This document shows, in pieces, positions 1 through 11,700 of a DNA stretch of 23,386 nt. The stretch is from Rodentolepis nana (lineage: Eukaryota; Platyhelminthes; Cestoda; Cyclophyllidea; Hymenolepididae): the NCBI GenBank assembly GCA_900617975.1, contig UZAE01013351.1, forward strand, positions 1 through 23,386, read 5' to 3'. The notes beneath the pieces were generated by a model. The model made no database searches, was not told the DNA's origin, and was given only the letters and a program-made list of their open reading frames with translations. Position 1 is the stretch's first letter. Every line of letters begins with the position of its first letter. A program made the position numbers and the translations under genes.

Positions 1-295
1 CTCCACGTGGTGAACCCTGGGCAACGTATACTCACACGGCAAAAAAAGTCTATTAACCGGCAGTTGACTTCTGACTTCAAACTAAAATGGCCCGACTGAT
101 TGTCATATTTGACCCCTTCCACAATACTCATTTTACCTCTTTCTCTACCTTTGTGTCTATCTGCCTCTTTTACATCTGTGAATCGCTCTTCTGTTCCCCA
201 CACCTCGACTTTCTGCTTCTTTGATTAACCTTCCCTCTGTGAAGCCCGAAGTCAGCTAAATGGCTAATAATAGTTATCAAAACACCTGCCATTTT
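1..295 (+). mobile_element. SINE-X copy 1 (5' end cut by window edge)
   Basis: Retroposon copy in sense orientation. It starts inside the family's 5' head (CTCCACGTGG then tgaaccctgggcaacgta) and ends at the conserved 3' block ending in cacctgccatttt. The head's first 20 or so bases (ggggtgtgcgatagacttac) lie outside the window. The body matches the copies at 12541, 18089 and 21871 almost base for base. The TAAA-type tail is missing or eroded, so no target-site duplication can be tested. There is no coding capacity. Confidence 0.85.
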
Positions 296-566
296 CAACA
301 ATTGATTTCAGGAGGGGCTCAAATAGCTAAAAATTGATAATTTCTATGTTTAAAATACAAAAACCTCGGCTTCTGCACATCTCCGTGGAATGACATCGCC
401 ATTCAATCCTCTTCCATCGCCCCCCCCCCCATCTTGAACGGTGTCGTGAGATCCAGGCTTGTCACTGCCTCTTAGCTTGCTAATAAATGGTATAACGAAT
501 TTTAAATGTCTGGAATTTTGTGGGTTTGAGTGAAAGGCTGGCCACAGTTATTATATTCATAGTTCT
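296..566. other. Non-coding spacer between two SINE-X copies
   Basis: No gene is seen. It contains a C tract (about 420-430) in otherwise AT-rich unique-looking sequence. Confidence 0.5.
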
Positions 567-853
567 ATCAAATGGCAGGCGTTTTGATGATTATCATTAG
601 CCCTTTGGCTGACATCGGGTTTCATAGAGGGGAGGAACCTCAAAGTGGGAAAAATACAAGAGAGGTAACAGAAGATTGATTACCAGGTGCAAAAGAGACA
701 GACATAAAGGTATATTAAAGGGTAAGGTGAGTACTGTAGAAGTGGTCGAACATGCATTAGAGTGGGATCATGGTAGTTCATAGACTTTTCTTGCCTTATG
801 AGTATACGTTGCCTAGGGTGCACCAGATGTTAGTAAGTCTATTGAACACCCCC
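567..853 (-). mobile_element. SINE-X copy 2 (antisense)
   Basis: Reverse-oriented copy running from the 3' block (tatcaaatggcaggcg) to the 5' head (agtctattgaacacccc). The head is diverged: the CACGTGGAGG core is replaced by cagatgttag, so the CACGTG palindrome is lost while the GTAAGT is kept. Copies 1 and 2 lie tail to tail with 271 nt between, so they could base-pair in a transcript. Confidence 0.85.
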
Positions 854-2024
854 TGGCTGCAATTTTCCCAACTTCATTTTAACCCCTGCGTTATTAAACG
901 AAATCACCAAACATCATAATCCCTACATCAACATTATGCTTTTGATATCAATTCTTTATCAAACGAACCAAATATTATCTCACAGCTCTAATTAAGAGCT
1001 AATAAGATAATATAATTTCCATTTATTGCCATCGAGACCACTCTTGAGTATTTCTAACGGGGATACGCTTCATTCGTGAAGGTTCTCACTGCATATTTAC
1101 TCATAGTGTAGGGATATTATGCTTCTATAAGAACTTTGATTTAAATTTTAGCTTTCATTCATCCTTAAAGTTGTCCAGAGTTAAACTGAATCCTCCTGTC
1201 AAAATGATACCCAATTTATCGATCTGTGAGAAGAGTCAACAGGCTTGAATCAAGGAATAAAAAAATCGCTATTTTCCTATCAGCCGAAAAGGGGATTTTG
1301 GGCTAAAGATCAGCTGATCTTTTATTTAAAATATCTCCCAGTGAACCTTTCTAAGGATAAGCCCGTCACGAAACCACTAAATTTTCAAGTTTTATTCTAA
1401 GACTTCTCAAATTTGGGTTGAAGATTCAATTGCATTATCGAGTTCAAATCTATCATGCATACAGTTCTCGAAACTGTCCTTTTCTATTTTCCATCGCCAT
1501 AACATTCAAATTTGGAAGCTGATGCGATTTCTCAAGCGCTGTCTTCCCACTCTCTGAGTATCCCTCCACTCCTGTAACATCGAATTTTAATATGCACAGG
1601 AGGTTTCCATCAACTCATATTAAAATAAATATTCATAAGACGCGACAAACTCCGTGAAAAAAGAGGAAAATAGCTGATTTTTTTAAAACATACATCGCAG
1701 GACCTAAAATTATCATTCATTTCATTATCATTTACTTCCAAAATAAGTACTGAAACTTGCTTAAATATAATTAAAAGTAAAGTAAGGCGCAATCCGGCAG
1801 TCAACTTTTCTTTCGCTGTGAACAAGAAAATATTTGATGGGAATGACGATGAAAAATGATAGTCTGAAAGTATAGTTTGAGGAAAAGATCCATTCGACCC
1901 ATATCAAGATAAATCTTGAAGTTTAAATGATCCCAAATATTCCGTCAATAATCAGGTCAAATGTATATAAATTAGAAACATATTTATCCAAAATATGAAC
2001 AAAGAGGAGAAAGAAGTAACACTA
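854..2024. other. AT-rich intergenic DNA downstream of LAMTOR4
   Basis: No protein homology is recognisable on either strand. A 71-codon open frame at 1610-1825 is low-complexity, AT-driven and unsupported. The stretch just below 2025 would hold the 3' UTR of the minus-strand LAMTOR4 gene. No canonical AATAAA is seen close by on that strand, only a GATAAA variant near 1985. Confidence 0.5.
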
Positions 2025-2417
2025 TCACACATTAACAGGTAAATTTGATGAACGAAGTCCCTTTAGATCTTCTTGAGAATCTGACGGAGATAGTTGACGC
2101 TTAACAACAAATACAGCCTGACCTACCACCGTTAAAACATAGGCATGTCGAGAACACATTACTAAAAAGAAAATCAAAATTGAGTTAAACCTACTAGTAA
2201 AACGTTTGAAAGGGTTTTCTTGATTCGTTGGGGACCCTTCTAAAGTCATATAGACACCAAGATGCCGGGCTAGTTCAACAAATTTAGGCGCAGAATTGAT
2301 ATCATCAGTCAACTCTCCAGCCGAAAATAAAACTTCGCCATCAAAATTGAGAACCAAGGAACCAAGCCACCCAGGAACTTCGTTTTGAAATTTGGCAGCT
2401 TGTGCAGCAACGTTCAT
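2025..2417 (-). CDS. LAMTOR4: LAMTOR4-like Ragulator subunit, two exons
   Basis: Predicted 119-residue protein, minus strand, exons 2195-2417 and 2025-2161 joined across a 33-nt intron. LAMTOR4 is a small roadblock-fold subunit of the lysosomal Ragulator complex, which anchors Rag GTPases for mTORC1 activation by amino acids. Recognition rests on the order of motifs: a GSLVLNFDGEVLFSAGEL strand-turn-strand near residues 19-36, NPFKR at 68-72, and the signature VLTVVGQAVFVVKRQ at 83-97, which matches the family's VTVSGQRVFVVKRQ. The family is about 99 residues; the extra length is a Ser/Asp-rich C-terminal tail (98-119). The start is the ATG at 2417. The GTG just upstream is not used as a start in animals. 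Orthology is inferred by eye. Confidence 0.85.
   Translation of the reverse strand: MNVAAQAAKFQNEVPGWLGSLVLNFDGEVLFSAGELTDDINSAPKFVELARHLGVYMTLEGSPTNQENPFKRFTSRFNSILIFFLVMCSRHAYVLTVVGQAVFVVKRQLSPSDSQEDLKGLRSSNLPVNV
2162..2194 (-). other. LAMTOR4: 33-nt intron in LAMTOR4
   Basis: The frame stays open through this segment, so it is easily missed. Removing GTAGGT...TTTTTAG (33 nt, multiple of three) replaces an 11-residue insertion by one Ile codon. The joined protein then aligns without gaps to LAMTOR4 between the KR(F/L) and TV.GQ motifs. The intron is T-rich at its 3' end. Retention would give a protein 11 residues longer in the same frame. Confidence 0.8.
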
Positions 2418-2434
2418 CACAAATTTAAGAATCT
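2418..2434 (-). promoter_or_regulatory. Possible (trans-)splice acceptor upstream of LAMTOR4 ATG
   Basis: On the minus strand, a T-rich stretch with a CTAAAC branch-like motif ends in CAG, followed by exactly 15 nt before the ATG. This could be a 5' UTR cis-splice acceptor or a spliced-leader acceptor. No independent evidence is available. Confidence 0.35.
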
Positions 2435-5400
2435 GTTTAGAATATTTAAATGAAAATGTACTTAGAGAACATAAAATAAAAATAATGCTTTTAAACTATG
2501 CTTTAATTATTTATAAATAAAATAAATTAGGCATATAACAAACATCTAAAATCAGGTTTTTATACGCACTTGAATGCAGACCCTCAGGCGAACGGGCTAA
2601 GTAACCTTCCACATTGACCTTTCCTTATAGATATTATCATAATAATTTGGAATATATTGGACTTAATTGAGCAACGTTAGCTTAATCAGATAATATCAAT
2701 TATATTTCTGGAAAAAATCAAAAAATACATTTTTTATTAAAACTAAACATTTGAGTCATCTAAATACCTGACGAAATTTGTTTATTGAATTTTATGAGTA
2801 CAGAAATGTCCCAAATTAATTTATGTCATTTTCGTATGGCATTCATGTATGCGGGTGGAATACCCTGTTTAGCGTTGTTTTCACCTTATAAGTAATTATC
2901 AACCTTAAATTTACCTTGATCTTGAAGCAACCTATTTGAGCGAACAAACTTACTTACCTAATTGTTGGATAAAAATTCTCTAATTCCTAGTAAGACATTA
3001 TTACCAGATTCACGTTAGATGACTAACTCAAGTCAATCCTACAAAGTGAATGTTCGGGGTCTTCTAGTATTCCACTCTTGTTTATTCTTAAAAATATCAA
3101 GTTCATTTACTAGACTTAATTCGAACGCCTTCTTTTCTATCCAGTCATCAATATCCACACGTGATTATTGCTAAACGTGAAGTTCTCAACTCACACATCT
3201 GAATCATTTGAATTGGAAAGCGCTTTGGAATTGTATACATTTGTGTCACCTAAGTGCGTCTCCAAAATATGATTGCTAACTAATTAATAATTTGTAACTT
3301 GAGTATTAATAGAAGCTGATCAGTTTTATTTTATGCACGTTTCTATTTATTCTTGAAATTGAAGCGAACCAGTTTATTTGTTTTTATTGTTCATTGAGAA
3401 AATAATCAGGAACAGAATAGGCACTGTAAGGTACTTAAATTTGTTCAATTTCTATGCAGCTGCACTTCTTGAAAGCCTGGTATCTGCCTCGGCAATATTT
3501 GCGATTGTTAGTTAGTACAAGGTTGGAGTTGAATCAATGTGAGATAAGGCAGAAGTGTGGTTGCTTCATTACCTGTTATTTGTAAAATAGTGACTTTATT
3601 TGCGAATGTGAATCGTATTCACATTGCTGATCTTTGTGTAACGGAACAACTCTAAACCGGTAACAAACTTTTCTGCGTAATTGATCTATATCTTTCTAGA
3701 TCCTCATATTACCTCCGTACTGATGAAGATGATGTGCGACCTAGAGATAACATAAAGTAGTTACCCACTGCAGAAATTCATGCAAACGCTGCGACCTTGA
3801 ACTTTGTTTTCCGGTTTCAGATTGAGAGGTCGCTTACGAACTGAAAGTAACCGCCTGAAGCGGATTAGTCTCATTGTGCTTCTTGCCATTATTTTCTAAT
3901 AACAGCTTTTAAGTTCGAGTGCCTCTGTCAAGTTGTGTAGTCCTTGTATTTCACACCAAGCCTAAGGGTTAGTGGTGATTGCTGATGTTCACTCATTTCT
4001 ATTCGTTGAGATTCAGCCAGTTTCGAAGATGATTAAAGTAAACTGACCAAGCCTACCTTCTCACACGTTCTTCTTGCTTTACTCTTTCTATCTCTCTCTC
4101 TCTCTCTCTCGTTACATGTCAATCAGGAATGTTTGTGTTTCCACGAATTACAATCTTTGAGTTAATTCCTTCAGGCAACCGGTAATGGACTAGTCAGTAT
4201 TATAATTAAGCCAATTTTTTGTCGGCACCGTAATTGGTGCGCTAAATTTCGAAACGAATGATTACTGGTTAGAGATCCAGTGGAGAAAAGACAGTGAGTC
4301 GCGCGCAGGAAACTATACCAATTACGATAGACTAATACTACGAGTATTCAATTTCAAATTTTTGAAATTTACGCTGCCTGTTAGGTGTCCGAAATTAAGT
4401 CACCATGAGAAAGCTCCATCCGCAAGTTTTGATTCATTTGCAAGTGAAGGCAGCCAAAAGATGATCGCCTACCTTAGAGAGGAGACCCACTTCCAGCTCA
4501 AGTTTCAACTTGTTGGCAGAAATTGCAACCTTCTTGATGGCGCATACACTGAGAAGTATTACTGAGTTAGAAAGCATGTTTACGCATGATCATGGTGACC
4601 TGTTTCTGTTCATTTCTATTTATAGCGATCTAGTGACATAGGCGTAATTTGAGATTCCTTGGACAAATCACGGATGCCATTGGTGGCTTCGACTTGCTAC
4701 AAATTGATGCCCTTCGAATCCCACGAGAAAGAAATGAGATACGCGAATGAAAATTGGTAATTGTAGATGGTAAGTGTAAAAAGGCGCTTATCGGAGGCAT
4801 TCAGGGAGCTACTGGGGTTTTCCGAAAGCCCGTCCATTCGAATAAACGCCCATGGGCGGTTATTTGGGGTTAAAAGTTAAAATGCAGTCTTACAGCCTTT
4901 CTCCATTGGGGACTGAAGCTTGACTCACCCCGAACGTTTTCAATAGCGTCATTTCACAATCTCCTAAAAGGTCTAAAAGGATTAGTTTCAAAGTTTGCCG
5001 AATTGGATGCCAGTATTATTGTATGATGTGAATAGTGCTTTTCTCTCTCAAAAAATATATGCTCGTCTTAGGTGATAAATTTTACTTCTGTATAATTGCC
5101 CAGGAGGGGTTATTTGGTTCCGCAGAATTATTTCGATGCAGTCTAAGAAAACTCAACCTACGGATGTCGCCAGATTACCATGAACCTTGACCTTGTGTGC
5201 TTCTAGATCAAGAACACTTCCAGGTTTTCATGACAAGCCACAAGTGTCTTAACTGTTTGAAGGGCCAGACAATAAATTATGTTTAGCCTAACCTCAAAAG
5301 TAATACCGCTATTGGCAGTTTCCTGAATGGAAGCGGAGACCTTCAATGGACTTTGTAAATCTTATAGACACTATCTGCAAAAGTAATCACCAAGCAAGAC

Positions 5401-5600
5401 TAACACCCCAACTAATTGTTTACTATGCGGCAGTCTATAAACATTAAATCGACATCAGCGAAATCAAAGTCCACATTCACATTTGTCAATTACTATTTAC
5501 TTCATCCACACTCCAAGTAATGTTTGCCTAAATTCACACACGCACAAAAATGCGAACTTTCAGGCCGACGCAATTTGCGAGAAACTGCAAAGCATGATCA
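2435..5600. other. 3.2 kb intergenic region without recognisable gene
   Basis: AT-rich sequence upstream of LAMTOR4. No open frame resembles a known protein; the 67-codon frame at 4362-4565 lacks any family signature. It contains a (TC)n microsatellite at about 4091-4110. The proximal part (2435-3000) should include the LAMTOR4 promoter, but no clear core-promoter motif stands out. Confidence 0.5.
4089..4110. repeat. (TC)n microsatellite
   Basis: About ten uninterrupted TC units. Confidence 0.9.
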
Positions 5601-5610
5601 GGGTGACCCT

Positions 5611-5642
5611 CTCCCCCCTCCCTCCCCCCCCCCCCCCCCNAG

Positions 5643-5677
<35 letters not shown>
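5611..5677. repeat. Poly-C tract containing an unresolved base (N at 5640)
   Basis: Long C runs on both sides of an N followed by AGGGGG. The open frames with poly-Pro and poly-Gly here are homopolymer artefacts. The N and the sudden G block suggest a poorly resolved or collapsed homopolymer, so the length is unreliable. Confidence 0.9.
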
Positions 5678-5680
<3 letters not shown>

Positions 5681-6696
5681 TGGCAGCTGTGAAACCACGA
5701 ATAATTCCAATGAGCATTTCAACCAGTTGGTTTTCAACTTCACTTCACATCAAACCAATAAGCGCAATAGTTCAACATGTACATATCTAACCCGCCCCCC
5801 CCCCCCACACACCCCACACAAAATAATACGATATTGCAATGACATGAAGCCGTATCAACGCTAATCCATCCGATAGTAATAATAATAATTGAAATTTCAG
5901 ACAATGGAATTAAAAGGAAACATGCATCCACAAAGGCTAGAAATATATCGATCAATATGCTCAAAATATCCGTCAAAAGTAGCAGTTGGGAGAGAGAGAA
6001 GAATCTAGGGACTCTTCCTTTCTACCCGCTTGCCGCAAACCTCAAAACAAGGCATTCAAATGTAACCTCCCTCTCAACAACGACTACTTGGGGGGGGGGG
6101 GGGGAAGGAAGTAGACTGGAGCCGATTTATCTGTACATACCTGCCACCCATTGCAGAGCTCACAAGCTCGAGAGCCTTTCAGCGGGTTAGGATTAATACT
6201 CGTCATGTGATGGTTTCTCGAAGACCATCCTTCCAAATCAGCACACCCCAAGTCCCCCTTTTTTTAATGGTGAAATATTAAACCTGACGTCATCTCCAGA
6301 CAATCCATTCAACAACAAGCAAACAAACAAAAGAAGAACGAGAAAGTTGAAAGCAGGAAATCACGAAGTATTAGATATCATTCACTACAAAACAAGGAGC
6401 AAGTAGTGCAAAGTTAAGACAAAGAGACAAAGAAAGTGAATTGGAAATGGAGGCATCATCGGTAGCAAAAAAACGGGAGAGAGAGGGGGGGAGGGGGGGA
6501 GGTCATCTTAAATAATGGAATGAATGTGCTTGGAGTAGAAATCACAGATTAAAAGTTGGAAATTATCAGCCAAATGAGGAATGCTTCTCCTGACGCGGTG
6601 ATCGAGAGCAAGTGGAATGCTGTGACTCTCTATTTACAAAGGAAAAAAAACGACAAGACGAGAAGGAAAGAAAAGTAATAAATAAAGTAAAGACAC
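5678..6696. other. Intergenic DNA downstream of GTF2A1, homopolymer-rich
   Basis: No gene is seen. It holds C runs (about 5795-5806), a 15-nt G run (6090-6104) and G/A-rich stretches (6475-6502) with G-quadruplex-type composition on the plus strand. Confidence 0.5.
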
Positions 6697-6702
6697 TTTA
6701 AT
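6697..6702 (-). terminator. Candidate polyadenylation signal (ATTAAA) for GTF2A1
   Basis: ATTAAA on the minus strand about 175 nt past the GTF2A1 stop codon; it is the second most common animal hexamer. No closer AATAAA was seen on that strand. The region between it and the stop (6703-6876) would be the 3' UTR and is strongly pyrimidine-rich in mRNA sense (opposite the GA-rich plus strand at 6777-6836). Confidence 0.35.
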
Positions 6703-6876
6703 TTGAATGAAAGACGCGAAAGGCCAGATCAGAAGTTCGGAGGAACACAGCGAGACCGGGCGATATCTCAATAGGCAAAGAGGGAGAGGGGGAGAGAGAA
6801 GAACAGAAAAGAGGGGAGTAGGGGAGAGAGAGAGGACGACAAGTGAGACGATCTTACAGGCGATGGCTTTGAGAAA

Positions 6877-7008
6877 TCAAGGACGAAATGACGTATCAAC
6901 TAACCAGTCTGTCTCGACAACCATCTTATGGAAAAGGCGATCTCGACCTCTGATTTTCATCACTCCGTCGTGCAACCAGAAACGCCATTTGCTTCTACAT
7001 CGACTTAC
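6877..7008 (-). CDS. GTF2A1: GTF2A1 exon 7 (C-terminal beta-barrel domain)
   Basis: 43 codons plus TGA. It begins right after a polypyrimidine tract ending in CAG, and its first six bases are GTAAGT, read as Val-Ser. Joined to exon 6 it gives YDR-VSRCRSKWRF, the same length as YDKIHRSKNKWKF in known TFIIA, so the acceptor is fixed by the alignment. The DGVMKIRGRDRLFHK segment is part of the TBP/DNA-contacting beta-barrel. Confidence 0.9.
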   Translation of the reverse strand, partial: VSRCRSKWRFWLHDGVMKIRGRDRLFHKMVVETDWLVDTSFRP

Positions 7009-8689
7009 CTGCAAAAAATGGGGGGAAATTTGAAACAAGTTAAGGCAGAGATATTCCAGTAAGGAAGTGTGGCTTTTGAACGCAGCCGGTAGCACCCTCT
7101 CAAAGAACTAGGCCAACCGTGAGATGAACTGCAGACAACATTATTATTAGTGCCCCCCCCCCCACCCAGGGGATCGTGCGCAATAAGGAAAATCACCATC
7201 CCCGGCATCGAATGAAACAGCGCTCAATTAGTCCAAGAAGAGGAGCAATTGAAGAGGGGGGGGGGGGCAGGCAGGCAGGCATTCATTGACCAACGTCTAC
7301 TTGGCATTCCAAGTTAAGGTGCATCAAAAGTTGACCGACAAACAAAAGGCTGAGTTCGCGTTCAAAAATTCACACAGCCTATTCGCTCATCCACCACGAA
7401 AAGGAAAGAGAGCTAAGCAAGACTAGTGGAGACTTCTAAGCATTGTAAAGACCTCATGGAAGCTCGCTCACGCAACAAATTGTGACAAGGTACTCCACAA
7501 CGAAATCATTTGCTTACAATGGTTAGCTGAGGTGGACTGAAAACAAAAAAAACGACAAAAAAGCTAACAAAAAAATTAAAGGTAAAAGTGAATGTCAATC
7601 TATGAAGAGTAAAATTTCAAACTTCCCGAAGTGTAGCTGTCAACTCCATCATCAATGCGCTACACTTTCGGGGCAGAAAGGTGCAAAGGTCTCGTTTAAA
7701 GGAGAAGACGAGGGTGAGCACAAACTTGCTTGATAAAAGCAAGTAGAAGTGTGGAGTGGTTGGAAGAGGAGGACGAGGAGCGCTTGAGAGGACACACGTG
7801 CACACACCAAGTGAATAGGGGCACATTTGCTTTCATTCTCACATCACCAATGCGCCTTGGGAAAAGGCGAATCATTAGCGGCCTCAAGTGTCTTCTCTCG
7901 GTAGGCGCACACCCAGATTCAACTTACACACACACACACCTAAAAGCTTGAAGTAGCATGTCAAGCCTAGACAGCGAACACCAAGTCTGCTTGTAAAACA
8001 CACATGCATCGCATGAATAGGACCATTCCATTGAAACGCATATTTTGCTCGAGGAACCCTACCCCAGCCCCCCAATAGACCTACTGCTCTCAGATGAAGA
8101 GTCGTTGGAAGAGTGGTCTGTTAGAGCGCTTTGATTCTCAGCATGCACTCGATGATCTAAGACTACTGAATTTGTCATATTTAGTGCTTATGGAAAGCTT
8201 TTGAGCAATCTCCACTCACAATCTAAGCACCTTTTTTTTCACGGCGTTATGCGCATTTAACATGTGAGGCTAGAAATAGACCACTCTTCCGGAGAGAAAT
8301 CGAATTCTGATTTGATGCGCGTGAACGGAACGACCAATCATCAAAGGGATTGACAAGACAAGAAATTTGCCGCACATTCTTACACTGAAAATCAAAATTT
8401 TATTTCGCTTTTGGCCTTCAACTCTGCGCCACGTTTCTGCTCCAACGCACTTTGATATTATTAAATTAAATTTTGTTTAAGTATTTGAATCGGTGCGTTC
8501 TTTAAATGATAAGGTGGCTGGAGATCTACGCAAGGCTGGAAAATGCATAGCCATTCCTACTAAATTTGCGAAACGTCACAACACATTGCGGATAATGAAC
8601 GAACGTTGGAAACAGAATCATTTCCTTGGATTGTGTGAGCAATTTTAGGAATATTTACCCCCCTCCCCCCTAAATAAAATAGCTATCAT

Positions 8690-8726
<37 letters not shown>

Positions 8727-11700
8727 GCTGAAAATGACACGTCTGCGATCAATGTAAGAAAATAGAGGATGAAAAAATGAGAGAAAAGAGGTGTAATGTC
8801 ATGAAGTGAGGAAGACACTTACACGATCGTATTGACAGACCACGAGATTCTCCGATTGAAATAGTTCTTCGGCATCTTCATCGCTTACGTCGTCACCGGA
8901 ATTCAACGGCTCATCTTCCTCCTCCTCCTCCTCTTCTTCCTCCTCATCATCGTCATTTTGTTCCTTCGGAGGTCCTTTGCTATCCTTCCTATTGCCCCCA
9001 TTGCCGTCTCTGGAAGCAGCAGTACCATCAGCAACACTCTCCTGCTCCTTTTTCTCGGAGACCGTCTTAGGCTTTTCAGGGGGAAGTAGATCGGGAATGT
9101 TGGCATGGTCAGAGACGTTTTGCTGCTGATTTCCCTTCGGGACCTTCTGCTTTCTTCGTGAGGTGGTGGTTGTGGTGGGTGTGGCAGTTCCCGGTGTTGC
9201 CAATGTCGCAGTTCGATGAGCGACGGGCGTCATGTTTGCAACTGATCCGAAATCCCCCTCTCCCTCCTCAGAGTCGACGTCCACATCCCCTTCTCCAAGA
9301 GTGTCCTCCTCACGGGAACGCTTGCCTACAACCGCTCCAACCTGACTAGGAGGTGAAGTGGGACGTTTAGGAGTAGGGGTAGCGGGAATAGGTGTGGGGT
9401 TGGGGGTGAACGATGAAGAGATGCCGGTGGGAGGTGCAAATGTGCCAGGTGTGGCTGCAACCATCCCTTCATCATCGGTATCATCATCATCTTCCAATAC
9501 ACCAAGAGCCGATGAGGGAGGCTGTTGGAGATAATTGAAGGAAGGCTGCTTTGATCTAACGCTGCTACCCCCTCCTCCTCCTCCGCCCAAACGAGGCGTG
9601 CTAGCCGGGGCTACACTAAGGGGTCCCGTGCGAAGAGGTGTCTCTACTGAATATGGCTCAAGGACATCCGCGTCCTCGTCACTGAAATCGCTATCGCCAT
9701 CTCCTGCACCGTCCACTTGAGTCTATAAAGTAAGAGGCAATATATTAGCTGATAAACTTACGGCTCCGTGTGTAGGTATATAGCAGGAATAAAAGGGCGA
9801 GTTTGACAGCCTAGAAGAGGTCTATTGGCGTCTATTGATGGGGAAGAGGGCTAAATTTAATCCATTCCGATTTGAAAATTAGGATTCATCTTGGTTTTGG
9901 AAAGTTGGAAAATTTTGTCCAATGGTGACTTACGTTAGCGAGGACTTAAAAACCAATTAAATCAATTTGAGAAAAGAGAAGGCTACAAAAGTAAAGAAGA
10001 AGAAGAAAATCGATAACACGTGGGTGATAGTAATTTCCAAACCATGCCCTACCAGACCTAAACGCCCCCCCCCCCACCTCACCTCACCTCACCCTGCCTG
10101 CAACAAAGTTTCTGAAGGTAGAAGGCAGAGATGCGAGACCTCAAAAAGCCATAGCTTCCTAAGACAACGGAAGAAAGCAACCACATAAGAACTTTCAAAC
10201 ATCCTGGAACACCAGCAAGGTAAATTAAGATGCCTTGATACATCGGGTCTTCAAAATTTGTAAAATAGGTTTGAAATGCATGAAAATTCGGTATGAAGGG
10301 AGGCAGGTACTAGAGACCAGCAAGGGAATCCCTTGAGCGCCTTAACCAATGTAACCGAAATTCCATAGAGGTGGCTACAGTCAATTCTACTATGCATAAA
10401 ACAAGGCTTTAACCACGTTGAAGCGCCGTAGTCAATTAAGTTCAACTGTTAACTATCCGTTGAACAGTTTGAGTTCAATAGCCTCCGAATTAGAACCAGA
10501 TATTAATGTATGAGTATAAGTGAAAATTACCCTATTGAAGTTCTGTTGCTGTTGCATTCGCTGTTGTTGAATCTGAATTTGCTGGATTTGCTGTTGCTGG
10601 AAATGCTGTTGATGCTGATTTTGTGGTTGCATCTGGATATGCATCTGTTGAGTCTGCTGCTGATGAATAGTCTGTTGGTGGTGATGGTGGGGTGGTGGGG
10701 GGCCTGGGAGGATAGTTGCAGTTGTGGTGGTGGTGGCGGTGGAGGTGGTCCCCTGTTGTGCTGGCGCCGATTGACGCAGTTGAAGAGGCAGCATGAGAGC
10801 CTGCTGACCCAACTGCACAAACTGCACATTCTGACCTGAAAGAGAGTTGATGCGCGCAAAAAAAGAGGCGTGAATTGATTACTAAGGCCAAAGTTGGAGA
10901 CGCAGATAACTCTCCCAAGAGAAGAAAAAGATAAGTACACCGTTGGAGGCCATGAGTTCGATACGCATCTGTGCACATTCCAATACGATGAGCGGTGGAA
11001 GGGGTACGATTCACACTAAGGAGAGTTTGAACACGACCCTTTTATTAGACTGGGCTTAGCACACAACAACCGCTAAAGAGAGGTTTTTTGAATGAAATAT
11101 GAACAGGCCCCTTTTTCAATCAAAGATGAAAGACACAATTAAACAGTTAACACGAAGAGATAATGACTTCAGAAAACGAGGTGGGTGCAAAAGCGACCTT
11201 GCCAGCCACCTTTCTTTATTTCGCGATTGCGCACATCACAACACATGGCAGAAATAATACCAACTTAAGAGTCTCCTCTGGCTGCAAGTAGACTGTCGGT
11301 AAATGAGAAGCATAAAATGATTAGGACGCAGTCTACACAGAAGGTACTAGGTTAAACAAATCTTTGCACAGGAAGAGAAGTATTGCATATCTTTCAATTT
11401 TAATCCAATCGCGTCTAGAAAGAGAAAGAGAGAGAGATGGTGGATAAAACCATCTGTACCATTCAATTCAAATGCAAACAACCAGTTCAGACCCCTCAAT
11501 TCTCCCCATCTACATGTCTGACACTTAAATAATTTTTATTTCGTTTTGGCATGCAGCAGGAAATGATAATAAAGTAAGACTTCAACCCCAGGTCAGTTTT
11601 TAAAAAAAGCAGAAATTTTTTGAAGATTTAGAAAGGTTTGCGCACAAGGGGACATAGTGAAATCTCACCAACTGAGAGGTAATAAAACGCTGGTTTCAAT

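Noticed and set aside
1610..1825. 71-codon minus frame
   Set aside because: AT-driven composition with no recognisable motif.
4362..4565. 67-codon plus frame
   Set aside because: Begins at TTG, has no family signature, splice context or upstream signal.
5483..5743. Plus and minus open frames rich in Pro or Gly
   Set aside because: They are translations of the poly-C tract around the N at 5640, not genes.
8903..9349. Basic minus frame and Trp-rich plus frame within exon 6
   Set aside because: Shifted or opposite-strand readings of the acidic GTF2A1 exon.
10510..11014. Leu-rich plus frame and two long minus frames overlapping the Gln-rich exon
   Set aside because: Shadows of CAG/CTG repeats in GTF2A1 exon 5; the true frame is set by splice phase and by TFIIA similarity.
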